Shown here piece by piece: positions 6,571-16,245 of a stretch of DNA of 64,000 bases. Source of the DNA: Vibrio pomeroyi (GTDB lineage: Bacteria; Pseudomonadota; Gammaproteobacteria; Enterobacterales; Vibrionaceae); assembly GCA_041879425.1 (NCBI GenBank), contig CP090854.1:868001-932000 (forward strand), written 5' to 3'. Numbering within the stretch: the first letter of the stretch is position 1; each line of letters begins with the position of its first letter. Both the position numbers and the translations under genes were made by a program. The notes under the pieces are model-generated. The model searched no databases. It worked only from the letters and a program-made list of their open reading frames with translations, and had not been told where the DNA came from.

Positions 6571-9222
6571 ATGTTGAAGAGAAACTTACTATCTGTAGCG
6601 GTATTAGCTGGCCTGACGGGTTGTGCAGTAACACAAGCACCAGAACAGCAGGTTGTTAATGCACTGGCTGATAACCTTGATGTGCAATATGAAATTCTAA
6701 CCAATCACGGTGCGAATGAGGGTATGGCTTGTCAGGATCTCGGCGCTGAATGGGCATCATGTAACAAAGTGAACATGACCCTGACCAATGACGGTGAAGC
6801 GATTGATTCTAAAGACTGGACCATCTACTTCCATAGTATTCGCCTTATCTTAGATGTTGATAATGAACAATTTAAAATTACTCGTGTAACGGGTGACCTA
6901 CACAAACTAGAGCCTACAGATAAGTTCGATGGTTTCGCGGCGGGTGAAGAAGTGATTCTTCCACTGACGAGTGAATACTGGCAACTGTTTGAAACCGACT
7001 TCATGCCAGGGGCATTCGTTACTGCGCCAAATGCAGAACCTAAGATGATTGCTTCATTGAATACGGAAGACGTCGCGTCATTTGTAACGGGCTTAGAGGG
7101 TAACAACCTTAAACGTACACCTGATGACAATAACGTAATGGCTACAGCGGTGACGCGTTTCGAAAAGAATGCTGATCTAGCAACTCAAGATGTATCCACA
7201 ACGCTACTACCAACGCCAATGTCGGTAGAAGTAGGTGAAGGTTCAGTGAGCATTGCTGGTGGTATTGCCCTACCAAAAGACGCATTCGATGCTGATCAGT
7301 TCGCTGCAATTGAAGAACGTGCAGATGTGGTAAACGTAGATGTGAGTGGTGACCTTCCAGTAAGTGTTACCGTTGTTCCTACTCAGTTTACGGGTGATTT
7401 GGCGAAATCTGGCGCTTATGAACTAAGCATCTCGGAAGAGGGGGTTGCGATCAAAGCGTTTGATAAAACAGGTGCTTTCTACGCAGTTCAGTCTATTTTT
7501 GGCCTAATAGACAGTCAGAACGCTGAATCATTACCACAACTGTCAATCAAAGATGCACCGCGCTTTGATTACCGTGGTGTGATGGTGGATGTTGCTCGAA
7601 ACTTCCACTCAAAAGATGCCATCCTAGCAACGCTAGATCAAATGGCGGCATACAAGATGAATAAACTCCACCTTCACTTAACGGATGATGAAGGCTGGCG
7701 TTTAGAAATCCCAGGTTTACCAGAGCTAACGGATGTAGGGTCTAATCGTTGTTTCGATTTGGAAGAACAAAACTGTTTACTGCCTCAGTTAGGTTCAGGT
7801 CCAACAACAGACAACTTTGGCTCTGGTTTCTTTAGTAAAGCGGATTACGTCGAGATCTTAAGCTACGCAAAAGCGCGCAGCATTGAAGTAATTCCAGAAA
7901 TTGATATGCCAGCACACGCTCGTTCTGCTGTGGTATCGATGGAAGCGCGTTACACTCGCCTAATGGCGGAAGGTAAAGAAGCGGAAGCAAATGAATACCG
8001 CTTGATGGATCCACAAGATACATCGAACGTAACCACGGTTCAGTTCTACGATAAGCAAAGCTTCATTAACCCATGTATGGAGTCTTCAACTCACTTTGTC
8101 GATAAAGTGATCTCTGAAGTGGCGGCAATGCACCAAGAAGCGGGCGTTCCACTAACGACTTGGCACTTCGGCGGCGATGAAGCGAAAAACATCAAGTTAG
8201 GCGCTGGCTTACAAGATATTAATGCAGAAGATAAAGTGGCGTGGAAAGGCAACATCGATTTGTCTAAGCAAGATAAGCCATTCCAACAGTCTCCTCAGTG
8301 TCAGTCTTTGATCGCTGATGGAACGGTAAGCGACTTCGGTCATTTGCCAAGTCATTTTGCAGAGCAAGTATCTAAGATTGTTGCTGACAAAGGTATTCCT
8401 CATTTCCAAGCATGGCAAGATGGTCTGAAATACAGCGAAGGCGAGAAAGCATTTGCAACCGAAAGCACTCGCGTAAACTTCTGGGACGTTCTTTACTGGG
8501 GCGGCACTTCATCAGTATACGATTGGTCTGCGAAAGGGTATGACGTAATCGTCTCTAACCCAGACTACGTTTACATGGATATGCCATACGAAGTGGATGC
8601 AGCAGAGCGCGGTTACTACTGGGCAACGCGTGCAACCGATACCCGTAAGATGTTTGGCTTCGCACCAGAGAACATGCCACAAAACGCAGAAACATCATTA
8701 GACCGTGACGGCAATGGCTTCTCTGGTAAAGGCGAAATTGAAGCGAAACCTTTCTACGGTTTGTCCGCACAACTTTGGTCTGAAACAGTTCGTACCGACG
8801 AACAGTATGAATACATGGTATTCCCTCGCGTATTGGCAGCAGCAGAGCGCGCATGGCACAGAGCTGATTGGGAAAACGACTACAAAGTGGGCGTTGAGTA
8901 CTCTCAAGAAACTAATCTAGTGAATAAGCAGGCTCTAAACAACGACTTCAATCGCTTCGCGAATATTGTTGGTCAACGTGAACTGGCTAAACTTGAGAAA
9001 GCAGGTATTGATTACCGACTACCAGTACCGGGTGCTCAAGTTGTTGATGGTAAGTTGGCGATGAACGTTCAATTCCCAGGTGTAGAGCTGCAATACTCTG
9101 CTGATGGCGAAAACTGGCTAACGTATGATGAGCAGCAACAACCATCGGTTTCTGGTGAAACGTACATCCGCTCTATCTCTGAAAGTGGCGAGAAAGTAAG
9201 TCGAGTAACGTCAGTTAAATAA
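6571..9222 (+). CDS. chb: Beta-N-acetylhexosaminidase / chitobiase (GH20 lipoprotein)
   Basis: Hydrolyses chitobiose and other N-acetylglucosamine oligosaccharides at the cell surface or periplasm during chitin use. The protein is 883 residues from the ATG at 6571 (GGGTGA six bases upstream; a GTG three codons earlier is possible). It starts with a lipoprotein signal, LAGLTGC. The order is an N-terminal carbohydrate-binding-like domain (about 30-170), a GH20b domain (about 210-330), the GH20 TIM barrel beginning RFDYRGVMVDVARNFH, and a C-terminal Ig-like domain. The catalytic Asp-Glu pair is D536-E537 in HFGGDEAKN. It closely resembles the V. harveyi chitobiase. A monocistronic unit with its own terminator. 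Confidence 0.95.
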   Translation: MLKRNLLSVAVLAGLTGCAVTQAPEQQVVNALADNLDVQYEILTNHGANEGMACQDLGAEWASCNKVNMTLTNDGEAIDSKDWTIYFHSIRLILDVDNEQFKITRVTGDLHKLEPTDKFDGFAAGEEVILPLTSEYWQLFETDFMPGAFVTAPNAEPKMIASLNTEDVASFVTGLEGNNLKRTPDDNNVMATAVTRFEKNADLATQDVSTTLLPTPMSVEVGEGSVSIAGGIALPKDAFDADQFAAIEERADVVNVDVSGDLPVSVTVVPTQFTGDLAKSGAYELSISEEGVAIKAFDKTGAFYAVQSIFGLIDSQNAESLPQLSIKDAPRFDYRGVMVDVARNFHSKDAILATLDQMAAYKMNKLHLHLTDDEGWRLEIPGLPELTDVGSNRCFDLEEQNCLLPQLGSGPTTDNFGSGFFSKADYVEILSYAKARSIEVIPEIDMPAHARSAVVSMEARYTRLMAEGKEAEANEYRLMDPQDTSNVTTVQFYDKQSFINPCMESSTHFVDKVISEVAAMHQEAGVPLTTWHFGGDEAKNIKLGAGLQDINAEDKVAWKGNIDLSKQDKPFQQSPQCQSLIADGTVSDFGHLPSHFAEQVSKIVADKGIPHFQAWQDGLKYSEGEKAFATESTRVNFWDVLYWGGTSSVYDWSAKGYDVIVSNPDYVYMDMPYEVDAAERGYYWATRATDTRKMFGFAPENMPQNAETSLDRDGNGFSGKGEIEAKPFYGLSAQLWSETVRTDEQYEYMVFPRVLAAAERAWHRADWENDYKVGVEYSQETNLVNKQALNNDFNRFANIVGQRELAKLEKAGIDYRLPVPGAQVVDGKLAMNVQFPGVELQYSADGENWLTYDEQQQPSVSGETYIRSISESGEKVSRVTSVK

Positions 9223-9242
9223 TCGATAAGCAACATTAATAG

Positions 9243-9296
9243 AAGAGCTCCCTAGCTATTACCTTACTTAAGGTTAAAAGTGGGAGCTCTTTTTGT
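9243..9296 (+). terminator. Terminator after chitobiase gene
   Basis: Perfect 9-bp arms AGAGCTCCC (9244-9252) and GGGAGCTCT (9282-9290) are followed by TTTTT. A short frame at 9280-9492 starts inside this hairpin and is not considered a gene. Confidence 0.9.
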
Positions 9297-9758
9297 TTGT
9301 TGCGAATTAGGCTCTCATCCAAAACGGGAACATATAGAAACCGTCTTGGTTTATAACGTCAACAATGCACATAAGGTGAGGTTTATCGCAAAAGTGACGC
9401 GCTTCTCATTATTCTCTTCAAAAAATAAGTCCCTCATAAAAAACTCTAAATCAGGTGTGATTCAATTAACTGAATCTAATTTCGCACCGTAAAATAATGT
9501 GATCCCGATCTGTACATTTTTCCACCTTGAGTTTTTTATCAATTTTTATGTTTTTAAGTATTTGATTTAAATATGTTAAATAACTTGTTCTTTTTTGATA
9601 GTGAGAGAGATCACTCTGTCTGCTCTTTTATTTTGAAACGCAAATTAATTCGAGCAACATAGATTTCATGCCAGGGAGGCGACCAACTACTCAAGCGGTG
9701 AAGGTGAATGATGTACCGAAGATATGCCGCTGAAAAAATCAAACTAAGGCAGTTTACT
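9297..9758. other. Non-coding leader region upstream of porin gene
   Basis: About 460 bp of AT-rich intergenic DNA. It contains the CRP-like palindrome at 9600-9615 and a weaker TGTGATCCCGATCTGTACA word at 9498-9516. No coding potential was seen. The last 140 bp probably form the porin promoter and 5' untranslated leader. Confidence 0.5.
9600..9615. promoter_or_regulatory. CRP-like operator upstream of the porin gene
   Basis: AGTGA-GAGAGA-TCACT is a perfect inverted repeat with the 6-bp spacing of CRP sites (consensus TGTGA-N6-TCACA; one mismatch per arm). It is centred about 150 bp before the porin ATG. Catabolite control of a sugar-uptake porin would make sense, but binding is inferred. 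Confidence 0.5.
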
Positions 9759-10472
9759 ATGAAAAAAATTATCGCTCTAAGTGCTCTTTCTCTTGCTTTC
9801 GCTTCTAGTGCTTTTGCTGGTTCTTCTTACGTAACAGGTAACATCCAAATTCACGATGACGGCCGTATCCACGGTTCTGATATGACTTCTACGCTAGAAG
9901 CTGGTCACACGTTTGACAACTCTCTAGGCGGCTTCACGGTTTACACTGAGTTTGATGGCATCCAACTGGGTGACCTTGAAGGACTAACTGCTGCTGAAAC
10001 TGGTGACTTACCAACTACTGGTCAAGCAAACGCATTCATCACTGTTGGTGGTGAGCAAGCGTTCAACATTACTGATAACCTATGGGTTGCCGCTGGTTAC
10101 CAACATGTGTTCTCTGCAGGTGAGAGCATTCAATTCCGTCCATTAGTTAAGATCGGTTACAACTTCGATAACGGTATCTCTATTAGTAACCGTACTCGTG
10201 CACACATCGATGATACTTCTGCTGATGCTGACACAGACTACCGCATGGATAACCGCATTGCTTACACAGTGAATGCTGACCTAGCACTTAGCTACAACAA
10301 CGTATACATGATTGATGCAGAAGCTATGGACCACGAGTTACGTGCAACATGGACTCGTCAAGGCGTTCAACCTTACTTTGAGTTCCGTAGCCAAGCTAAC
10401 GGCGTAGACTTCGCAAACGGCGATTCTAAGCAGAACAACGCATTCGTATTCGGTGCTTCTTACGGCTTCTAA
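9759..10472 (+). CDS. Small beta-barrel outer-membrane porin (KdgM/NanC-like)
   Basis: A 237-residue outer-membrane protein starting at the ATG at 9759, which begins the signal peptide MKKIIALSALSLAFASSAFA; an upstream in-frame start at 9708 would add 17 non-signal residues. The mature part is a run of amphipathic beta strands with an aromatic C-terminal strand ending GASYGF, the signature of barrel assembly by BamA. Size and strand pattern fit the KdgM/NanC family of 12-stranded oligosaccharide porins. Lying downstream of chitobiase with a CRP-like site upstream, it may take up oligosaccharides. The substrate cannot be read from the sequence. Confidence 0.65.
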   Translation: MKKIIALSALSLAFASSAFAGSSYVTGNIQIHDDGRIHGSDMTSTLEAGHTFDNSLGGFTVYTEFDGIQLGDLEGLTAAETGDLPTTGQANAFITVGGEQAFNITDNLWVAAGYQHVFSAGESIQFRPLVKIGYNFDNGISISNRTRAHIDDTSADADTDYRMDNRIAYTVNADLALSYNNVYMIDAEAMDHELRATWTRQGVQPYFEFRSQANGVDFANGDSKQNNAFVFGASYGF

Positions 10473-10622
10473 GCTGATTTATTTGGCGGTTTAGTCAATG
10501 AGACTATTCGCGAAATAGCTTTTTTGCCAAAGCACTTCCTTCGTGAATGAGCGGGGGGGATTAAGCGGCACTAACAGCCCGGTTAGTGTCGCGACAAGAT
10601 TTGCTTTACTGTCCAAAAGCAA

Positions 10623-10679
10623 AGAGCCTAGTAAGTAAACCACAGTCTTGGGTTTGCTTGATACTAGGCTCTATTTTTA
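10623..10679. terminator. Hairpin terminator between porin and DUF411 gene
   Basis: Arms AGAGCCTAGTA (10623-10633) and TACTAGGCTCT (10662-10672) are followed by ATTTTTAT on the plus strand. It ends the porin transcript and may also serve the convergent copA-DUF411 transcript. Confidence 0.75.
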
Positions 10680-10711
10680 TGCTTCCATTTCTAGCTTAGT
10701 GTTCGTGTACT

Positions 10712-11152
10712 TTAGTTGCCTTTATAGTGACGGTACTCAAACACCTGACCTTTATCATTAAACGCGTACACAGAGTACTCGTCTTTCTTATCGCCATACT
10801 CCATACCCGGTGAGCCCATTGGCATACCCGGAACCGCCAAACCAATCGCATTACGTGGTGGGTTTTCTAAAAAGGCTTTTACGTCTTCTGCGGGAATGTG
10901 ACCTTCAAATACATAACCGTCGATCTCTGCGGTGTGACAAGAAGCCAGCTCTTGCGTTACGCCTAACTTTTGCTTGATAGGGTTCATATCATCGTGGAGC
11001 TTCTCTGTTACATCGAACCCGGCATCACGCATATGCTCTGTCCATTCTGTGCAGCAGCCGCAGTATGGAGATTTGTGGTTTAGAACATCAGTAGCCAAAG
11101 CCTGTCCTGAAATTGCAGCGAGTGCAGTAAGAGTCATAACTTTACGAATCAT
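10712..11152 (-). CDS. DUF411 metal-binding periplasmic protein
   Basis: A 146-residue exported protein with a signal peptide ([20 protein letters not shown]). The start at 11152 has GAGG six bases upstream; the alternative at 11164 has no such site. The mature protein begins with the SPYCGCC motif, and has [22 protein letters not shown] and [15 protein letters not shown], all typical of DUF411 proteins, which are found repeatedly in copper and other metal-resistance operons and probably bind copper through the Cys and Met residues. It overlaps the end of copA by 11 bases, so the two are translationally linked and presumably share CueR control. Confidence 0.85.
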   Translation of the reverse strand: MIRKVMTLTALAAISGQALATDVLNHKSPYCGCCTEWTEHMRDAGFDVTEKLHDDMNPIKQKLGVTQELASCHTAEIDGYVFEGHIPAEDVKAFLENPPRNAIGLAVPGMPMGSPGMEYGDKKDEYSVYAFNDKGQVFEYRHYKGN

Positions 11153-13892
11153 GGTTAACCTCATGAATATGGTTTTTATTAATATTAGAATGAGTTGGTT
11201 TGAACAATCTCAGCCTGTTGGCATTGCTTACGACAGTAATTGACGACATCGCCATAGCTGCTCCTGCAACTACTGGGCTAAGCAGAAATCCAAAAAACGG
11301 GTAGAGCACACCGGCGGCAATAGGGATGCCAAGCGAGTTATAGATGAAGGCACCAAAGAGGTTTTGCTTCATGTTTCTCACGGTCGCTTGGGACAGTTCT
11401 ATCGCGTTACTTACAGACAGTGGCGACGAGTTGAGGAGTGTCATTTGTGCACTTTCAATCGCGACATCACTGCCACTGCCCATAGCGATACCTATATCAG
11501 CTTGAGCAAGCGCTGGTGCATCGTTAATGCCATCTCCAACCATAGCCACACTCTTATATTGTTGTTGAAGCTGAACAATATGCTGAGCTTTCTGCTCTGG
11601 CAGTACTTCTGAGATAACCTCATCGATACCGACATTTTTACCAATCGCTTGAGCAACAGAATCGTTGTCGCCTGTTAATAGCACGGTGTGAATTCCGGCG
11701 GATTTTAGTTGAGCAATGGCTTGTTTGCTATCTATTTTTAACGCGTCTGAAATGCCTAAGATGCCTTCCAGTTTTTGATCGATGACTACGAAGATTGGCG
11801 TCCATGCTTGTGTACGACAAAGTTCGATAAAGTCACGGCCTATTTGAGTATCAATACCAAGTTGGGTGAGGTATTTAAGAGAGCCGACTTGAACGTATTT
11901 ACCGTTAATGTTGGCTTGTACTCCAAGGCCTCGGCGGTTTTCAAAGTCGCTGTGTGGGAGTGCTGAAACTTCTAAGTTTTCGGCATACTGGCAAACGGCT
12001 TTGGCAAGTGGGTGTTCTGAACCGACTTCAACCGAATAGGCGTAAGCCAGCAGTTCTTGTTCTGATAGGTTGTGATAAAACGCCTGCTGAACGCTTGGCT
12101 TACCTTGGGTTAGGGTGCCTGTTTTATCAAATACGACCGCGTCAATCTTGCTGGCTGACTGCAACACATCGGCATCTTTGATTAGAACGCCAAACTCAGC
12201 GGCTTTACCTACGCCGACAGTAATCGAAAGTGGAGTCGCTAGGCCTAAGGCACACGGACAAGCGATGATCAGTACGGTAGTCGATACCACAAGCATGTAA
12301 CTGGCACTTGGTTGTGGGCCAACAAAAAACCAAACTAGGGCGGCAACAGCTGCGATCGCGACCACAACGGGTACGAAAACGGCAGAAATAGAGTCGGCTA
12401 GTTTCGCAATCGCAGGTTTGCTGCTTTGTGCTTGGCGAACCATTTGAATGATTCGAGCCAACATTGTGCTTGAGCCAATTCCTGTCGCTTCGATAACTAA
12501 GCTTCCATCGCCATTAATGGTACCCGCAGAAACGCCATCACTCACCGATTTAACGTTGGGAAGTGGTTCACCGGTCAGCATGGATTCATCGATGTAGGAC
12601 TCGCCAGAGACTACAACACCGTCAACCGGCACTTTCTCACCGGGTTTTACTCGTACTTGCATGCCTACTTGGATGGCTTCTACAGCAATGGTTTGTTCTT
12701 TGCCATCGACGATGACCACCGCTTTTTGAGGTTGTAAATTAATCAATGCTTGTAGTGATTTTGTGGTGCGAGCTTTGGCTTTTGCTTCAATGTAGTGGCC
12801 CAAAGAAATAAGGCCAACGATCATCGCGCTCGCCTCAAAGTAGACATGGCGAGAGGCTTCAGGGAACCATGATGGAATCAGCACAACCAGCATTGAGTAG
12901 AACCATGCTGCGCCTGTACCCAAAGCAACTAACGTATCCATGGTCGCGCGCTTGTGCATCAGTGATTGCCACGCGTTAGTGAAGAAGCTGCGACCTGAAG
13001 TGGCTAGCAGTACCAAACAGACCACACCAATTAATCCCCAAGCCAGTTGGTCGTTAAATGTGGTAATGGTCATGCTGCCGCCGAACACACCCCAAGCCAT
13101 CAGCGGAGCCCCAAGCAGTAGCGCGCTTACTGAGTTTTTCAGGAAAGCCTGTTGAGTGCGAAGTTGTTGCTCTTGCTGTTTTTGTTGTTGTGTTGCCGCA
13201 TCATCAACAAATTCGGCGCCATAACCCGCGGCTTTCACCGATTGGATGAGTTCGCTTTCGATCAGGTCACGTGTTTTAGAGGTGAAAACCAAGGCTGTCT
13301 GCTCGGCGAGGTTGATCTGAGCTTGGTCGACAAACTCGTTCTTTTTCAGTGCTTTTTCGACTGAAGAAACACAACTGGCACACGTCATTCCCTCAAGAAC
13401 AAGGTGATAAGTATATTGACTCACAACGGGTTCAGTAGGCGTTGTTTTTGTAGATACAGATTCTTTATCTTCTTCTAAATCGGAACTTGGTGAGAGGTCA
13501 TGGGCTTCAGAGTAGGGAGTTGCGTGATAACCCACGCTTTCGACCAACTCAATTACCTCGGATTCAGAAAGCAGAGTGTTCAGTGATAATTCCTGTTTGC
13601 TGACTTCTAGGTTTGATGCTTGCTCGGTTTGTTCAAGCGCTTGAGTCAGTTTGTTCACACACTTACCGCAGCTAAGACCAGATAGCGAAAGGTGCAGTTG
13701 ATTGCCCATGCTATAACCAAGCGTCGCTAACTGTTCGCTGAGTTGAACGTAACTAAATGGAGTCGAAATATCGATGTAGGTCGGCGATATATCATTGATC
13801 GTCGTGTTGTCGAGATCAGCAAACAGTGTGCGGACTTTCTTCGCACAACCCATGCAATTTAGGCCGTTGAGCGCGGTTCTGTAGTGGTTCAT
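11142..13892 (-). CDS. copA: Cu(I)-exporting P1B-type ATPase CopA, three metal-binding domains
   Basis: Inner-membrane ATPase that pumps Cu(I) out of the cytoplasm. The start is the ATG at 13892 (GGAG seven bases upstream; 916 residues): the longer in-frame start at 13955 lies upstream of the promoter itself. Three N-terminal heavy-metal domains carry CxxC at C13-C16, C75-C78 and C171-C174; E. coli CopA has two. Then come the membrane segments, the CPC ion site ([11 protein letters not shown]), the phosphorylation motif DKTGTLT, an HP motif (SEHPLA) and the hinge [11 protein letters not shown]. Its last bases overlap the DUF411 gene. No cueR gene is visible nearby. Confidence 0.95.
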   Translation of the reverse strand: MNHYRTALNGLNCMGCAKKVRTLFADLDNTTINDISPTYIDISTPFSYVQLSEQLATLGYSMGNQLHLSLSGLSCGKCVNKLTQALEQTEQASNLEVSKQELSLNTLLSESEVIELVESVGYHATPYSEAHDLSPSSDLEEDKESVSTKTTPTEPVVSQYTYHLVLEGMTCASCVSSVEKALKKNEFVDQAQINLAEQTALVFTSKTRDLIESELIQSVKAAGYGAEFVDDAATQQQKQQEQQLRTQQAFLKNSVSALLLGAPLMAWGVFGGSMTITTFNDQLAWGLIGVVCLVLLATSGRSFFTNAWQSLMHKRATMDTLVALGTGAAWFYSMLVVLIPSWFPEASRHVYFEASAMIVGLISLGHYIEAKAKARTTKSLQALINLQPQKAVVIVDGKEQTIAVEAIQVGMQVRVKPGEKVPVDGVVVSGESYIDESMLTGEPLPNVKSVSDGVSAGTINGDGSLVIEATGIGSSTMLARIIQMVRQAQSSKPAIAKLADSISAVFVPVVVAIAAVAALVWFFVGPQPSASYMLVVSTTVLIIACPCALGLATPLSITVGVGKAAEFGVLIKDADVLQSASKIDAVVFDKTGTLTQGKPSVQQAFYHNLSEQELLAYAYSVEVGSEHPLAKAVCQYAENLEVSALPHSDFENRRGLGVQANINGKYVQVGSLKYLTQLGIDTQIGRDFIELCRTQAWTPIFVVIDQKLEGILGISDALKIDSKQAIAQLKSAGIHTVLLTGDNDSVAQAIGKNVGIDEVISEVLPEQKAQHIVQLQQQYKSVAMVGDGINDAPALAQADIGIAMGSGSDVAIESAQMTLLNSSPLSVSNAIELSQATVRNMKQNLFGAFIYNSLGIPIAAGVLYPFFGFLLSPVVAGAAMAMSSITVVSNANRLRLFKPTHSNINKNHIHEVNHDS

Positions 13893-13920
13893 ATCGATAC
13901 TCCAATTCTCATCTACGCCT

Positions 13921-13953
13921 AACATAAACCTTCCCGTAAGGGTAAGGTCAAAC
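13921..13953 (-). promoter_or_regulatory. CueR-type copper-responsive promoter of copA
   Basis: On the minus strand TTGACC (-35) and TATGTT (-10) are separated by 19 bp instead of the usual 17, the hallmark of MerR-family promoters. The spacer holds the dyad ACCTTCCCGTAAGGGTAAGGT (13928-13948, 21 bp with the ends given here as ACCTT and AAGGT), which matches the known CueR operator form. The -10 lies about 30 bp upstream of the copA start codon at 13892, which rules out the longer in-frame start. Confidence 0.9.
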
Positions 13954-13955
13954 AT

Positions 13956-14256
13956 AAATTCAAGAATTTGATCTTAGTGGTGCATTAGCTGGTGGATTCA
14001 AATTGGGTATGGGAGAGGGGAATAAAGGATGCGCGACTATAATCTACTGGCTAAGGCAATAGTTTTGCTACTTTGAAGGCGGAATTTGTCTTTCTATAAA
14101 CGCTTTCGTACAACAACAGCACATTAATCATTCACTACTGATTGTAGATTTAAGCGGTGGTGATAAAATAGCGCCCAAAATTTAGTGATATTTGGCCATT
14201 ACAGGCTTTGTAATCGGCTCCACTAAAAGAATCACCTACATAATCAAGGTATTTAA
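13956..14256. promoter_or_regulatory. copA/gltX divergent intergenic region
   Basis: About 300 bp that must carry the gltX promoter. AT-rich words occur around 14090-14200 but no unambiguous sigma-70 promoter was picked. No tRNA-like or riboswitch-like fold was recognised. Confidence 0.35.
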
Positions 14257-15684
14257 ATGACGGTTAAAACTCGTTTTGCTCCTAGCCCAACTGGCTATCT
14301 TCACGTTGGTGGTGCACGTACTGCACTTTACTCTTGGCTATTCGCTAAAAACCAAGGCGGTGAATTCGTTCTACGTATCGAAGACACAGACCTTGAGCGT
14401 AACTCTCGAGAAGCGGTTGATGCAATTCTAGAAGGCATGCAATGGATGGGTATGGAATGGGACGAAGGTCCTTACTACCAATCTAAGCGTTTTGACCGTT
14501 ACAACGAAATGGTTGATAAGCTACTTGCTGAAGACAAAGCATTCAAATGCTACGCGTCTAAAGAACTGCTTGATGAAATTCGTGCAGAGCAAGAAGAAAA
14601 CAAAGAGATGGCTCGCTACGATGCTAACCACCCTAAAATTGTTGCAGCAAACGAAGCAGCAAAAGAAGGCGATGCATGCGTTATCCGTTTCCGTAACCCT
14701 AAAGAAGGCAGCGTAGTATTTGATGACCAAATCCGTGGTCGCATCGAAATCGCTAACAGCCAACTTGATGACCTAATCATTCGTCGTACAGACGGCGCTC
14801 CTACATACAACTTCGTAGTAGTAGTAGATGACTGGGACATGGGTATTACACACGTTGTTCGTGGTGAAGACCACATCAACAACACACCTCGTCAAATCAA
14901 CATCTATGAAGCACTAGGCGCGCCAGTTCCAACGTTCGCTCACTGTGCAATGATTCTTGGTGATGACGGTGCGAAACTTTCTAAGCGTCACGGTGCTGTA
15001 TCTGTAATGCAATACCGCGACGAAGGTTACCTACCAAATGCACTAAACAACTACCTAGTTCGTTTAGGCTGGTCTCACGGTGACCAAGAGATCTTCTCTC
15101 AAGAAGAGATGATTGAATTCTTCAGCCTAAACGCAATCAGCAAGTCTGCATCTGCATTCAACACTGACAAGCTACTTTGGTTGAACAACCACTACATCAA
15201 GACTTCTGAGCCTGAGTACGTTGCAAAATACCTGCAATGGCACCTAGACGCACAGAAGATCGATACAACAAGCGGTCCAGCGATCACTGAAGTGATCAAG
15301 CTAGTTGGCGAGCGTTGTAATACACTTATCGAACTTGCAGAGCAATCTCGTTACTTCTACGAAGATTTCTCTGAGTTTGAAGCTGGCGCAGCTAAGAAGC
15401 ACCTACGTGGTGTTGCTAAAGGCCCACTAGAGCTTGCTCTTGCTAAAGTTGAAGCACTTGAAGACTTCACTACTGCAAACATCAAAGATGGTGTGATTGC
15501 AGCAGTATGTGAAGAGCTAGAGATCGGCATGGGTAAAATCGGTATGCCACTTCGCGTAGCAGTAACAGGTGGCGGTCAGTCTCCTTCTGTTGATGCTGTG
15601 ATGGAGCTTGTTGGTAAAGAGCGCGTAATCGCTCGCATCAAGATGGCGCTTGAGTTCATTGCTGAGCGTGAAGCTAACGCTTAA
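14257..15684 (+). CDS. gltX: Glutamyl-tRNA synthetase
   Basis: Class I aminoacyl-tRNA synthetase that charges tRNA-Glu in the cytoplasm. The 475-residue protein has the HIGH-type signature in [18 protein letters not shown] (H16-V17-G18-G19), the [11 protein letters not shown] block and the KMSKS-type loop [10 protein letters not shown]. Length matches other gamma-proteobacterial GltX. Codon use is strongly biased to highly expressed codons, as for a housekeeping gene. Monocistronic, ending in a strong bidirectional terminator. Confidence 0.98.
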   Translation: MTVKTRFAPSPTGYLHVGGARTALYSWLFAKNQGGEFVLRIEDTDLERNSREAVDAILEGMQWMGMEWDEGPYYQSKRFDRYNEMVDKLLAEDKAFKCYASKELLDEIRAEQEENKEMARYDANHPKIVAANEAAKEGDACVIRFRNPKEGSVVFDDQIRGRIEIANSQLDDLIIRRTDGAPTYNFVVVVDDWDMGITHVVRGEDHINNTPRQINIYEALGAPVPTFAHCAMILGDDGAKLSKRHGAVSVMQYRDEGYLPNALNNYLVRLGWSHGDQEIFSQEEMIEFFSLNAISKSASAFNTDKLLWLNNHYIKTSEPEYVAKYLQWHLDAQKIDTTSGPAITEVIKLVGERCNTLIELAEQSRYFYEDFSEFEAGAAKKHLRGVAKGPLELALAKVEALEDFTTANIKDGVIAAVCEELEIGMGKIGMPLRVAVTGGGQSPSVDAVMELVGKERVIARIKMALEFIAEREANA

Positions 15685-15703
15685 TTGAGCGCTTGCTAGA
15701 TTC

Positions 15704-15738
15704 AAAAAGGGTCAGTAACTTGGTTACTGACCCTTTTT
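15704..15738. terminator. Bidirectional terminator between gltX and the APE operon tail
   Basis: A perfect 16-bp inverted repeat: AAAAAGGGTCAGTAAC and GTTACTGACCCTTTTT with a 3-base loop. The A-tract/T-tract symmetry lets it stop gltX on the plus strand and the lipoprotein/APE transcript on the minus strand. Confidence 0.92.
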
Positions 15739-15772
15739 ATTTGTTTGGAGTTTTATTATCTAAACAACTTCG

Positions 15773-16237
15773 TTATAGCTGGTCGTCGCCAATCATTTGA
15801 GTCGCTTGCGCGGCTGTTTTCTTATCAAACAAGATATCCATCATCGCTTTGATTCGTTCCATATCGTCACCAAATTTCGAAAAGTTTCCACTATTCGGCG
15901 CTTTAAATTCGACGTTACCTACGCGTTGTTGATCTTGATAAGCCGAGATCTTAGCGTCTGCGACAAAGGTTCTGAAATCCCAGCTCCAACGAGACACGTA
16001 ATCTAGCGTAATATCTTCTGGATTGTTCTCTGAGCCATCTGCAACAACCTTACATTTGACTTGGTTATTCAGACACCAGTCGAGCATTGAATCGAGGAAG
16101 ACCGCACGAGTTTTCTCGTCCTCAACTATCGTAACCTGCTCTATAGTATTCGCTTCTGGAAGTGCGTTTCCTGAATACTTAGGGGCACTACAACCTGCGA
16201 GTAAAACGACAACACCAGCTACTAACCAATTTTTCAT
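15773..16237 (-). CDS. Small lipoprotein (Sbal_3080-like), tail of the APE operon
   Basis: A 154-residue protein with a lipoprotein signal MKNWLVAGVVVLLAGC (Cys16). The rest is a small alpha/beta domain with VTIVEDEKTRAVFLDSMLDWCLNN near the start and a WSWDFRTFVADAKISAYQ strand pair. It resembles the family named Sbal_3080 lipoprotein, of unknown function; I am only moderately sure of that match. Its start is 8 bp after the stop of the last APE ketosynthase on the same strand, and no terminator lies between, so it is probably cotranscribed with the aryl-polyene genes even though it is not a standard APE gene. Confidence 0.65.
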   Translation of the reverse strand: MKNWLVAGVVVLLAGCSAPKYSGNALPEANTIEQVTIVEDEKTRAVFLDSMLDWCLNNQVKCKVVADGSENNPEDITLDYVSRWSWDFRTFVADAKISAYQDQQRVGNVEFKAPNSGNFSKFGDDMERIKAMMDILFDKKTAAQATQMIGDDQL

Positions 16238-16245
16238 TATCTATC

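Noticed and set aside
9280..9492. Possible 70-residue gene after chitobiase
   Set aside because: Its start is inside the right arm of the terminator, there is no ribosome site, and composition is like intergenic DNA.
13893..13955. N-terminal extension of CopA by 21 residues
   Set aside because: The extension lies upstream of and inside the CueR promoter, so it cannot be on the copper-induced mRNA.
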